A stretch of 64,000 bases of DNA, from positions 205,249 through 269,248 of the forward strand of contig NZ_VFJB01000006.1 of assembly GCF_008362905.1 (NCBI RefSeq), in the 5' to 3' direction. This DNA comes from Deferribacter autotrophicus (GTDB lineage Bacteria > Chrysiogenota > Deferribacteres > Deferribacterales > Deferribacteraceae). The position numbers and the translations under genes were made by a program. Of this stretch, positions 25,337-33,424 are shown piece by piece (the stretch's first letter is position 1; each line of letters begins with the position of its first letter). The notes beneath the pieces are model-generated. The model saw nothing but the letters and a program-made list of their open reading frames with translations, did no database searches and was not told the origin of the DNA.

Positions 25337-25670
25337 CTGGCGTCACCCATTTTTTATGAAAGAGCAGTAATTTTATGTATATTATTAGTAGATTACGTAG
25401 TAAAAACAGAGGAAAAACATTGTTCTCATTCTCGTGGCACATCCAGTGCCACTTGCGAGGCAGGTTTCGGGGAATTCGCCATCCATGGCAATTTTTTGGA
25501 AACCTTCAGGGTGTTGCACATAGTGTTGGGATACATCCTGTGAGCTATTTTAGCAGTTATTATTTGTTATTTTAAAAGCTGATGTTTATTTTTTGTGCTA
25601 CACCCTGAACCCGAAAAATGTTTTTCCTCTGTATTTTAGCGTTATTTTGTAAATTTTGGGGTGACGCTAG
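25337..25670 (+). repeat. Structured palindromic repeat, copy B, interrupted by a nested element
   Basis: Bounded by CTGGCGTCACCC and GGGTGACGCTAG. The outer stem pairs 25406-25421 with 25617-25632 perfectly (16 bp). Hairpin 1 is GTGGCAC-ATCCA-GTGCCAC at 25434-25452, with stem bases different from copies A and C but the same loop. AGGTTTC and GAAACCT form stem 2, around a third hairpin whose GCC/GGC neck holds an ATCCAT loop. It lies between nrdD and the separate glycyl-radical gene. It is about 100 bp longer than the other copies because of the insert at 25507-25606. Confidence 0.8.
25507..25606. mobile_element. Nested MITE-like element inside repeat copy B
   Basis: A 100-base insert with terminal inverted repeats CAGGGTGTTGCACA and (reverse complement of the right end) CAGGGTGTAGCACA. 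Removing it restores the TTGAACCC junction seen in the other copies. The ends resemble those of the element at 37827-37996. It has no coding capacity. Confidence 0.6.
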
Positions 25671-25803
25671 TGTGTGGTGTCATTGTGAGACTGAGCACAT
25701 TGGTGTAAGACTTTGTGATTTGTAAAAATTTAGCAAGCAGTGATAAAATCGTGCGAGATGTTTGGGACAAAGCAATATTGTAAAAAGTAATAGGAGGATT
25801 GTT

Positions 25804-25983
25804 ATGAAAAAGGAAGAAATTTTGAAAAAAATAACTGAGCTGGAAAGTAAACTCAAAGATATTAAAGGTGAGAAGTGTGAGGTTTATTCAAGAGTGGTGG
25901 GGTATCATAGACCTGTTCAAAACTGGAATGAAGGTAAGCAGGAAGAATTTGGAGAAAGGTTTGAGTACGGATTTGAACAATGA
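25804..25983 (+). CDS. Separate glycyl-radical domain of the class III ribonucleotide reductase
   Basis: A 59-residue protein carrying exactly the segment missing from the nrdD product. CEVYSRVVGYHRPVQNWNEG contains the predicted radical glycine G33 in RVVGY, and QEEFGER completes the usual NrdD C-terminus. Residues 1-22 form a charged helix (EEILKKITELESKLKDIK) resembling the helix ending the nrdD product, so the two could pair as a coiled coil. ATG 25804 has an excellent AGGAGG site, so this is an independent gene and not a simple frameshift fragment. Its stop overlaps the nrdG start (ATGA), tying it to its activating enzyme. Confidence 0.88.
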   Translation: MKKEEILKKITELESKLKDIKGEKCEVYSRVVGYHRPVQNWNEGKQEEFGERFEYGFEQ

Positions 25984-26666
25984 TTGTGGCAGATTTCGAA
26001 CCTGTCTCACTAAATGATTTCCCAGGTAGAATTGCAACCGTGGTATTTATCCACGGATGCAATCTGTTGTGTAGATTTTGTTATAATAGAGAGTTGGTAT
26101 TAAAAAATTTTGCATATGTGGATAAAACGAAAGAATTTTTTAAATTTCTCAAAGAGAACGGTATCAAAAGTGTGGCTATAACGGGGGGAGAGCCACTGTT
26201 TCACCCAAATATTTTTGAGTTTTTATACGAGCTAAAGGGAGATGGAATAGAAACAAAACTTGATACAAACGGCTTTTCGTCAAAAAAATTAAAAATAGCC
26301 CTGGACGAAAAGCTGTTGGATTATGTGGCTGTGGATGTTAAGGGTTTTTCGGATGAAGAGATAAAATATATTACAAGATGTAATTTAAAATTCAGGTATT
26401 TTGCTGATACTTACAGATTGCTGAAAAAATATGGTGTACCGTTTGAATTGAGAATAACTGTCTGGAGAGATTTTCAGAAGGAAACTTTGAAGAATTTTTT
26501 TATGCTGATTGACAGTAATGATAAGGTGGTCTTACAAAAGCCCATTGTTGATAAACCTTTACTTGATAAAAGGTTTGAGTCTCAATTAAAAAGAATTGAT
26601 TTCGAAAGGAACGTGGAAGTTTTTATGTCTTATTTTCCAAAAACAAAGGTGAGAAATATTTTGTGA
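25980..26666 (+). CDS. nrdG: Anaerobic ribonucleotide reductase activating protein (radical SAM)
   Basis: A 228-residue radical SAM enzyme that generates the glycyl radical. The cluster motif is GCNLLCRFCYN (C-x3-C-x2-C), followed by AITGGEPLFHPN for SAM binding and KLDTNGF. The length and motif fit the NrdG2 type, longer than the classic NrdG. It overlaps the glycyl-radical gene by four bases and the CbiR-like gene by four. Confidence 0.9.
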   Translation: MIVADFEPVSLNDFPGRIATVVFIHGCNLLCRFCYNRELVLKNFAYVDKTKEFFKFLKENGIKSVAITGGEPLFHPNIFEFLYELKGDGIETKLDTNGFSSKKLKIALDEKLLDYVAVDVKGFSDEEIKYITRCNLKFRYFADTYRLLKKYGVPFELRITVWRDFQKETLKNFFMLIDSNDKVVLQKPIVDKPLLDKRFESQLKRIDFERNVEVFMSYFPKTKVRNIL

Positions 26667-27376
26667 AAGAGATACCACTTTTGGCAACAACCTCTTTTAT
26701 TTATTGCGATACAAGGGTGATGAATGTTTTAAGATTAATGCATCTGTTTGATGAAATAGAGCTATTGTATTTTGAAAGCAGGAGAATGTTTGATGGAATT
26801 GATGAAAACGAGCTTTTATTGCTAAAAAAATTAAATATCAGGTATTGTCCTCATCTTCCTTATGATAGGGATTTAAGTCGAAAAAGTGATTATGAAGTAA
26901 TAACCGATTTTGTAGGAAATCTTACGAAACTACCTGTTTCATTTTTCTTTCTACATTCAAACGGAAAAGATTATAAAAATATAGAAGTTTTGGCAGAAAA
27001 GTGTCCAATGGTCTTGGTGGAAAATGTCAAAAATACTAAGATTTTTGAAGATTTGTTTGATACGAAAATAAATTACTGCCTTGATATTGGGCACCTACTG
27101 ACGGTAGGTGAAAATCCTTTTGAGATTATTAAAAAGTATGGAGAAAAAATTAAATATATCCATTTACATGGGGTTAAAAATGGGGTTGATCATCTGGAAC
27201 TGTATCATCTGGATGAAAAATTATTATTATACATTATTGATTTTGCTATAGAGAAAAAGATTGGTATTAGTCTGGAGTTGTTCGGTTTTAAAAGGTTGCT
27301 GGATAGTTTAAACTATTTATTGGAGGTTTTTGAAAAGCATGGTTACGCTTATCACAGGTGGTATCAAAAGTGGTAA
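26663..27376 (+). CDS. cbiR: TIM-barrel protein, candidate cobamide-remodelling hydrolase CbiR
   Basis: A 237-residue protein of the xylose-isomerase/AP endonuclease 2 barrel superfamily. The metal-site style motifs PHLPYD, FLHSNG, VENV, YCLDIGHLL, YIHLHGVKNGVDHL and ISLELF lie at the expected strand ends. CbiR of this superfamily removes the nucleotide loop from cobamides, giving a cobinamide for rebuilding. Adjacency to cobU, cobT and cobS supports that assignment, but it is an inference. The start is GTG, overlapping the nrdG stop. Confidence 0.6.
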   Translation: MKEIPLLATTSFIYCDTRVMNVLRLMHLFDEIELLYFESRRMFDGIDENELLLLKKLNIRYCPHLPYDRDLSRKSDYEVITDFVGNLTKLPVSFFFLHSNGKDYKNIEVLAEKCPMVLVENVKNTKIFEDLFDTKINYCLDIGHLLTVGENPFEIIKKYGEKIKYIHLHGVKNGVDHLELYHLDEKLLLYIIDFAIEKKIGISLELFGFKRLLDSLNYLLEVFEKHGYAYHRWYQKW

Positions 27377-27845
27377 AACTTCTTATGCAATAAAACTTGC
27401 TTTGACTTATGAGAAGAGGATTTATCTTGCCACAGCAGAGCCTTTCGATGAAGAGATGAAGAAGAAGATAGAGAGGCATAGGGCAGAAAGAGAAAATAGA
27501 TTTGATACAATTGAAGAACCTGTTGAGATTGTAAAGGTGCTGGGAAGTATTAAAGATTGTGATGTTGTTGTTTTGGATTGTTTAACAACCTGGGTTAATA
27601 ACTTGATGTATTATAAAAGAGATGTTGATAACTATTTCAAAGAATTGACAAATTTACTGCCTGAAATTTCTTATAATTTAATAATAATTACAAATGAAGT
27701 TGGATTGGGAATTGTGCCTGCCGGGCAAGAGACAAGAAGATATGTAAATTTTCTAGGTATTATTAATCAAAAAGTGGCAGCGGTTGCAAATAATTGTATT
27801 CTGATGGTATCAGGAATACCGGTGAAAATAAAGGAGGAGATATGA
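27339..27845 (+). CDS. cobU: Adenosylcobinamide kinase / guanylyltransferase
   Basis: Phosphorylates adenosylcobinamide and transfers GMP to it. The 168-residue protein has the P-loop ITGGIKSGKTSYA, the IYLATAEPFDEEM and RHRAERENRFDTIEEP segments, VLDCLTTWVNNL and the NEVGLGIVP motif. I use ATG 27339, though GGAGG lies 12 bases upstream; TTG 27330 would be too close to it. It overlaps the previous gene in another frame. Confidence 0.94.
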   Translation: MVTLITGGIKSGKTSYAIKLALTYEKRIYLATAEPFDEEMKKKIERHRAERENRFDTIEEPVEIVKVLGSIKDCDVVVLDCLTTWVNNLMYYKRDVDNYFKELTNLLPEISYNLIIITNEVGLGIVPAGQETRRYVNFLGIINQKVAAVANNCILMVSGIPVKIKEEI

Positions 27846-28915
27846 CACTACAAGAGATTATTTCAAAAATTGAATCGGTTGATAGTGAAATTTTTGAAAA
27901 GGCAAAAGAAAGGACTTCGCAGTTAATTATGCCACCAAGGGCAATGGGGGTGTTGAACGATATTTCTGAAAAGCTTTGTGCCATTGCATCAAACATGAAG
28001 CCTGAGGTGGACAGAAGGGCTGTATTCGTGATGGCAGGCGATCACGGAATTGTGGAAGAAGGGGTAAGTGCATTTCCGCAGCAGGTTACCTGTGAGATGA
28101 TCAAAGCTTTTGTAAACGGTATTGCTACCATAACTGTTCTTGCAAGGCAAAATAACTGTGCTGTGGTAGTGGCTGATGTGGGTTCTAAATGTAAGATAGA
28201 TGAGAAAGAACTATCCGGAAAAAATAAATTTATTGTAAGAAAGGTTAAGTTTGGTACGAACAATTTTACAAAAGAGCCTGCTATGACAAGAGATGAGGCT
28301 ATTCAATCAATACTGGCAGGTTTTGAAATCGCTTCCAGAGAGATTGAAAAACAAAACCTTAATGTGATAGCAACAGGTGATATGGGGATTGGTAATACTA
28401 CTCCATCTTCAGCTATTGGTGTTGTGATTACTGGAAACAGGGTGGAAGAGATGACCGGCAATGGTACAGGTATCCCTTCTGAGATGTTAAAAAAGAAGAT
28501 TGAAGTAATAAAGAAGGGTATTGAGCTTCACAAACCAAATCCTGAGGATGGCATAGATGTGCTCTCAAAGGTCGGTGGTATTGAGATTGGAGCAATAGCA
28601 GGGGTTATACTTGCTGCTGCATATCACAGAATTCCTGTTATAATCGATGGTATTATATCTACAGCTGGTGCTCTTATTGCTTACAAACTTTGTCCTACCG
28701 TGTTAGAATATATGTTTGCAGGACACAAGTCTGAAGAGCCGGGGCATATAAAAATGCTTGATTATTTAGGTTTGAAACCATTATTACAGCTCAATATGAG
28801 GCTTGGCGAGGGTACTGGAGCAGTTCTTGCAATGCATATACTTGATGCTGCAGCAAGAATCATAAAAGAAGTGGCAACTTTTAGTGAGGCAGGGGTAAGT
28901 GAAAGCAAAGTGTAA
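27842..28915 (+). CDS. cobT: Nicotinate-nucleotide:dimethylbenzimidazole phosphoribosyltransferase
   Basis: Makes alpha-ribazole phosphate for the lower ligand. The 357-residue protein has MPPRAMGVLNDISEKL, the MAGDHGIVEEGVSAFPQQVT signature, ATGDMGIGNTTPSSAI and a late MRLGEGTGAVLAMHIL with the catalytic glutamate. ATG 27842 has AAGGAGGAG just upstream and overlaps the cobU stop; the frame is open further upstream, but that would run inside cobU. Confidence 0.96.
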   Translation: MTLQEIISKIESVDSEIFEKAKERTSQLIMPPRAMGVLNDISEKLCAIASNMKPEVDRRAVFVMAGDHGIVEEGVSAFPQQVTCEMIKAFVNGIATITVLARQNNCAVVVADVGSKCKIDEKELSGKNKFIVRKVKFGTNNFTKEPAMTRDEAIQSILAGFEIASREIEKQNLNVIATGDMGIGNTTPSSAIGVVITGNRVEEMTGNGTGIPSEMLKKKIEVIKKGIELHKPNPEDGIDVLSKVGGIEIGAIAGVILAAAYHRIPVIIDGIISTAGALIAYKLCPTVLEYMFAGHKSEEPGHIKMLDYLGLKPLLQLNMRLGEGTGAVLAMHILDAAARIIKEVATFSEAGVSESKV

Positions 28916-28918
28916 TAG

Positions 28919-28962
28919 TAGTGACAAGTGTTAAGTGATAAGTAACGAGTGACGATTAACAG
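28919..28962 (+). repeat. Short degenerate tandem repeat after cobT
   Basis: The stretch repeats a GTGAYAAGTG/GTAACGAGTGACGA-like unit of 7-10 bases four to five times, unlike the surrounding coding DNA. It fills much of the 95-base gap before cobS. Confidence 0.45.
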
Positions 28963-29010
28963 ATTACAATGTGTGAGGAACGTATAACGCGAGAGAGGTT
29001 ATGAAAGATA

Positions 29011-29709
29011 ATGTTAGCTGATTTTAAAAATGCAATATCCTTTTTGACCATTGTGAGATTGAAAAGTGATGATTTTGATGCAAAAGGTGCTTTGCGTTTT
29101 TTCCCTCTTGTTGGATTTTTGATTGGTTTTTTGGTATTTTTAATCAGTTTGTTTAATACACCCATTACTCCAATTTTGATGATTATATTTAGTGTAGTTA
29201 TTACGGGTGGACTTCATCTGGACGGACTTGCTGATACAGCTGATGCTTACTTTTCTGGTCGCTCTAAAGATGCAATGCTTAAGATTATGAAAGATAGTAG
29301 AATTGGAACGATGGGAGTACTTGCTTTAATACTTATTTTGATATCAAAACTTTATGCCTTTGAAAGCATAAAGGAGGGGATGGCTATCATACTTCCTTTT
29401 GCCTATGCTAGAGCCGGCATGCTTCATCTTATTCATAACTTAAAATATTTAAGAGATGATGGGACAGGAAAATCTTTCTTTGGTAGGTTAGAAACAAAAG
29501 ATTTCAATTTGGCATATATTATTTATTTTTTATCAATTTTTGGGGGATTTGGATTTTTTATTATTTTCAACATTGTTTATTTTATATTGCTTATTTTGTT
29601 GAAGAATTATCATTTGAAAAAAATAGGTGGTGCAACCGGTGATATCATCGGAGCATCATGTGAAGTAATTGAAACGGTTTTACTTTTAACAGGAGTGTTC
29701 ATTGCTTGA
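29011..29709 (+). CDS. cobS: Adenosylcobinamide-GDP ribazoletransferase (cobalamin synthase)
   Basis: An integral membrane enzyme of 232 residues that joins the nucleotide loop to adenosylcobinamide-GDP. The signatures FFPLVGFLIG, GGLHLDGLADTADAYFSGRS and IMKDSRIGTMGVLA are clear, with about six hydrophobic segments. A conserved ...GGATGDIIGASCEVIET motif lies near the C-terminus. Confidence 0.95.
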   Translation: MLADFKNAISFLTIVRLKSDDFDAKGALRFFPLVGFLIGFLVFLISLFNTPITPILMIIFSVVITGGLHLDGLADTADAYFSGRSKDAMLKIMKDSRIGTMGVLALILILISKLYAFESIKEGMAIILPFAYARAGMLHLIHNLKYLRDDGTGKSFFGRLETKDFNLAYIIYFLSIFGGFGFFIIFNIVYFILLILLKNYHLKKIGGATGDIIGASCEVIETVLLLTGVFIA

Positions 29710-30757
29710 TTTTTCACATGGCGGAAATGTGTATCTCTTTGCAGAAAAACTGGGATGTAAGCCTGAAGATTTAATTGATTTGAGTAGTAATATTTCGCCA
29801 TTTATCGATAAATTTATTCTAAAAGAGACCCAGAACTATTTCAAATTTTTTCAATTTCTCCCAAGTTCTCATGGGTATTTACTAAAGAAGGAAGTGGCAA
29901 GACAGTATGATATATCATCGGACCAAGTGGTTTTAGGAGTTGGAACGAGTGAATTAATAAAAAATATTTGTTTTCTGTATAAAAACAGGAAATGCTTGAT
30001 ATTCCCACCCACTTATATCGATTATGAAAAATACGCTACCATTTATTCCTTGGATATTAATTTTTATTATCTGAAAGAAGAGGATGAATTTGAATTACAT
30101 TGGGAGAAGATAGATTTTTCAAAATATGAACTGGTTTTCATATGTAATCCTAACAATCCCACAGGAAAAGTTATTCGCAAAGATGAGCTAATTAAAGTTG
30201 TGAGTTTGTATCCTGATACTTTGTTTGTGGTAGACGAATCTTACCTTCCTTTTTTGATAAATGAAGATGAAATGACTCTGTTGGGTACGGAATATAACAA
30301 TTTATTAGTTCTAAGGTCTTTTTCAAAGATTTATGGTATGGCAGGAATTCGAGTGGGGTTTGCGTATTCTAAAAACGCCGGGTTAATTAAAAATATTGAG
30401 CGATATAATCTTGAGTGGGGGATAAGCTCCATTTCAGAGCAGATAGGGATGAAACTTTTGTCGATAGATACAAAAAAAATTGCTAAACAAATAGATGAGA
30501 TAAAACGTAAATTTTTTGAGAGATTGATGCAGCTTGATGGTATCAAAGTTTATCCTTCAGATACAAATTTTTTACTTATTAAACTGTTAGAAAAAGATAG
30601 CGATTATGTTATCAATGAATTGTTAAAGGAAAAAATTCTTGTTAGAAACTGCAAAAATATCAGAGGGCTTGATGATACTTTTATCCGCATATCTGTAAAG
30701 GAAGAAGAAAAGATGGATTATTTTATTAAGGTTTTTGAAAGGGTTTTAAATGGGTAA
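29702..30757 (+). CDS. cobD: L-threonine-O-3-phosphate decarboxylase (PLP enzyme)
   Basis: Supplies aminopropanol phosphate for the corrin side chain. A 351-residue aminotransferase-fold protein, LDFSHGGNVYLFAEKLG at the start, CNPNNPTGK, DESYLPF, and the PLP lysine in RSFSKIYGMAGIRVGF. Histidinol-phosphate aminotransferase is the alternative, but the HGGN start and cobS/cbiP neighbours favour CobD. The start is TTG 29702 with AGGAG seven bases upstream, overlapping cobS. Confidence 0.88.
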   Translation: MLDFSHGGNVYLFAEKLGCKPEDLIDLSSNISPFIDKFILKETQNYFKFFQFLPSSHGYLLKKEVARQYDISSDQVVLGVGTSELIKNICFLYKNRKCLIFPPTYIDYEKYATIYSLDINFYYLKEEDEFELHWEKIDFSKYELVFICNPNNPTGKVIRKDELIKVVSLYPDTLFVVDESYLPFLINEDEMTLLGTEYNNLLVLRSFSKIYGMAGIRVGFAYSKNAGLIKNIERYNLEWGISSISEQIGMKLLSIDTKKIAKQIDEIKRKFFERLMQLDGIKVYPSDTNFLLIKLLEKDSDYVINELLKEKILVRNCKNIRGLDDTFIRISVKEEEKMDYFIKVFERVLNG

Positions 30758-32192
30758 GAAGAAGCATATAATGATTCAGGGGACAGGTTCTGGTGTAGGC
30801 AAAAGTATTTTGGTTGCAGGGCTTTGCAGACTGCTTACAAATAAAGGATATAAAGTGGCACCTTTCAAAGCTCAAAATATGGCGCTCAATTCTGGAGTAA
30901 CTTTTGACGGGCTTGAAATGGGAAGAGCACAAATTTTGCAGGCTGAAGCGTGTAAAATGTTGCCTGATGTCAGAATGAATCCTATCCTTTTGAAGCCTAC
31001 CGGTAAAGGGATGTCTCAGATCATTAGACTGGGTAAACCTTACAAAACTGTTTCTTATAGGGATTATTACAAATTGTATAATGAGAATTTGCAGGTTGTA
31101 AAAGAAGCATTTGAATCATTGGAAAGGGAAAACGATTTTTTGGTCATTGAAGGGGCGGGTTCACCTGCTGAAATAAATCTTCAAAAATATGATATTGTGA
31201 ATATGAAAATGGCAGAGATTGCTGATGCAAAGGTTTATATTGTGGGTGACATTGATAGAGGAGGGATCTTTGCTTCTTTCAAGGGTACTTATGATTTAAT
31301 TGAGGAAAAGTATAAAAATTATATTAAAGGGTTTGTTATTAATAAGTTTAGGGGGGATTCGTCCCTTCTTGAGCCAGCATTTGGACTTTTTAAATCATAT
31401 TGTCCCATACCGATTAAAGGGGTAATCCCTTATTTTGAGCATTGTTTAGAAGATGAAGATTCTCAAGGGTTGAAAAATAGTGTTGATAAGAAAAGTGCCG
31501 AAATAAAGATTGGTGTCATAAAATTGAAATATTTATCAAACTTTACTGATTTTTTACCTTTACAGATTCTGGATAATGTAATGTTGAAATATACGGATGA
31601 TCCTGATGATCTTGATAGCTTCGATGCCATCATAATTCCTGGCTCGAAAAATAGTATCCTTGATATGAAATTTTTAAAGAAAAAAGGGCTTTTTGAGAAG
31701 ATAAAATCATTATACGGGAAGAAACTGATTATGGGGATTTGTGGTGGATTTCAGATGTTGGGAGATGAGATTATTGATGAAGATGGTGTAGAAGATGCTG
31801 GGAATATGGATGGTTTCGGATTCGTGCATATGAAAACTTTATTTGATAGAGAAAAGATTTTGAGAAGAAAAGAGTATATAGCATCAGGTGATTATTTCAC
31901 TGGGAAGATTTCGGGTTATGAAATTCACCATGGTAGAAGTATAATACATGATGATCGTGTGGAAAATTTATTAATCGAAAATGGGTTGCTTATTTATGAT
32001 AGGGAAAATAGAGTTATCGGCACTTATCTGCATGGGATTTTTGAAAATGCAGATTTTATAAAGTTCTTTTTTAAGCTTTTAAATAAAAATGTGGAAATTT
32101 CCAAAACATATTTTGAGCTGAAAGAGGAGTCTCTTGAGAAGCTTGCATCAATGCTAGAAGAAAATTTGTGGAAAAATATAAAAAATGATTGA
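30750..32192 (+). CDS. cbiP: Cobyric acid synthase
   Basis: Amidates the b, d, e and g side chains of adenosylcobyrinate a,c-diamide. The 480-residue protein has the synthetase P-loop IQGTGSGVGKS, the PFKAQNMALNS signature, ILLKPTGKGMSQ and VIEGAGSPAEINL. The glutaminase domain follows with the nucleophile in GICGGFQMLG and the His in GYEIHHGRS. It overlaps both neighbours by eight bases. Confidence 0.96.
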   Translation: MGKKKHIMIQGTGSGVGKSILVAGLCRLLTNKGYKVAPFKAQNMALNSGVTFDGLEMGRAQILQAEACKMLPDVRMNPILLKPTGKGMSQIIRLGKPYKTVSYRDYYKLYNENLQVVKEAFESLERENDFLVIEGAGSPAEINLQKYDIVNMKMAEIADAKVYIVGDIDRGGIFASFKGTYDLIEEKYKNYIKGFVINKFRGDSSLLEPAFGLFKSYCPIPIKGVIPYFEHCLEDEDSQGLKNSVDKKSAEIKIGVIKLKYLSNFTDFLPLQILDNVMLKYTDDPDDLDSFDAIIIPGSKNSILDMKFLKKKGLFEKIKSLYGKKLIMGICGGFQMLGDEIIDEDGVEDAGNMDGFGFVHMKTLFDREKILRRKEYIASGDYFTGKISGYEIHHGRSIIHDDRVENLLIENGLLIYDRENRVIGTYLHGIFENADFIKFFFKLLNKNVEISKTYFELKEESLEKLASMLEENLWKNIKND

Positions 32193-33114
32193 TCCTCTAA
32201 TTTTAGCGGTATTACTGGATATTATCTTCGGAGAATTACCAAACAGGTTTCACCCTGTGGCTTTAAACGGGAGAATGATCTCGTATTATGAAAAGATTTT
32301 TTATAAAGTAGAAAATAGAGTTTTTGGTGGTACTTTTCTTTTCATTGCATCCCAATTAACCGTTTTGTCAGTGATATATTTGCTTTCAAAGATGTTTAAA
32401 GGAAATCAGTTTCTTCTTTTTTCTTTCAAGACATTTGTTTTTTACTCATTTTTATCAATAAAGGGGATGAAAGATCATGCAATGGAAATTTTTTATCTCT
32501 TGTTTCATGATGTAGAAGAAGCAAAAAAGAGATTGAAATATATTGTGAGCAGGGATGTGGATGGGATGGATGAGGAAAAGATAGTAAAATCAGTGGTGGA
32601 ATCTGTGGGGGAAAATTTTAATGATGCCTTTTTTGCTCCAATTATATATGCAGCTGTTTTTGGAGTTTATGGCATTGCATTTTATAGAGTAGCCAATACA
32701 CTTGATGCGATGGTAGGATATAGAAATGAAAAGTATGAAAAATTTGGTAAATTTTCGGCTAAGATGGATGATATTTTAAACTATGTTTCGGCAAGACTGC
32801 AGGTTGTACCACTCATTTTATCGGCAGGATTGCTTTTTAAAAGGAGTAAAGAGGCGTTTAATGCTTTTTTAAAATTTAGAAATGCTTTATCAAGTCCGAA
32901 TGCAGGGTGTGGTATTTCCATATTTGCCGGTGCCCTCAATATTACACTAGGTGGAGATACCTATTATTTTGGGAAACTCATTAAAAAACCTGATATTGTG
33001 GGTGGAGATGAGAAAGTAACTCCTTTTAAAATTTTAGATGCGGTGGAATTGTATTTTTCCGCTGCAATATTGACTTTAATATTTTATGCAGTTTTGAAGT
33101 TGCTATGTGTATAA
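32185..33114 (+). CDS. cbiB: Adenosylcobinamide-phosphate synthase (membrane protein)
   Basis: Attaches aminopropanol phosphate to cobyric acid. The 309-residue membrane protein has the family signatures AVLLDIIFGELPNRFHPV at the start, ISYYEK, VSRDVDGMDEEKIVKSVVESVGENFNDAFFAPIIYA in the middle, RVANTLDAMVGYRNEKYEKFGKFSAKMDDI and SPNAGCGISIFAGALNITLGG. It is the last gene before repeat copy C. Confidence 0.95.
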   Translation: MIDPLILAVLLDIIFGELPNRFHPVALNGRMISYYEKIFYKVENRVFGGTFLFIASQLTVLSVIYLLSKMFKGNQFLLFSFKTFVFYSFLSIKGMKDHAMEIFYLLFHDVEEAKKRLKYIVSRDVDGMDEEKIVKSVVESVGENFNDAFFAPIIYAAVFGVYGIAFYRVANTLDAMVGYRNEKYEKFGKFSAKMDDILNYVSARLQVVPLILSAGLLFKRSKEAFNAFLKFRNALSSPNAGCGISIFAGALNITLGGDTYYFGKLIKKPDIVGGDEKVTPFKILDAVELYFSAAILTLIFYAVLKLLCV

Positions 33115-33145
33115 TAGAAATTAAAATGATTAATGAGAAAAGGTG

Positions 33146-33377
33146 TTGGTATCATCACATTTTTTGATAGTTATTTAAAATATTATTATGTATCAAATGA
33201 TTATGTTGAAGTGTTTATGGAAAAACATTTTTTTCATTCTCGCAAAACGTCCAGTTTTGCTCCGAGGCAAGCTCCTCTAAAACTGCCGTCCATGGCGGTT
33301 TTATGGGAACTTGAACCCAAAAAATGTTTTTCCATAAACACAAATTTAAAACTGTGTAAAAAAATAGGATGCACCAG
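33146..33377 (+). repeat. Structured palindromic repeat, copy C
   Basis: Bounded by TTGGTATCATCAC and GGATGCACCAG. The outer stem is the longest of the three copies: 33211-33233 is perfectly complementary to 33319-33341 (23 bp). Hairpin 1 is GCAAAAC-GTCCA-GTTTTGC (33242-33260). CAAGCTCC and GGAACTTG form stem 2 with one mismatch, around a third hairpin whose GCC/GGC neck holds a GTCCAT loop. It fills most of the gap between cbiB and the precorrin-2 dehydrogenase gene. Confidence 0.82.
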
Positions 33378-33424
33378 GAAAAAATATTGTTGTATGAGTA
33401 AAAAATAGGTAGGTATGAGTTTGT

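Noticed and set aside
25285..25803. Repeat copy B as the cause of a broken nrdD
   Set aside because: The downstream part has its own ATG and a strong AGGAGG and is coupled to nrdG, so it is a real separate gene; the repeat lies wholly between the two.
22734..33377. The spaced repeats as a CRISPR array
   Set aside because: Copies are kilobases apart, long and internally palindromic, with genes between them; there are no spacers or cas genes.
33133..33408. Open frame of 91 codons on the plus strand across repeat copy C
   Set aside because: It is formed by the palindromic repeat, and equivalent frames are not kept in copies A and B.
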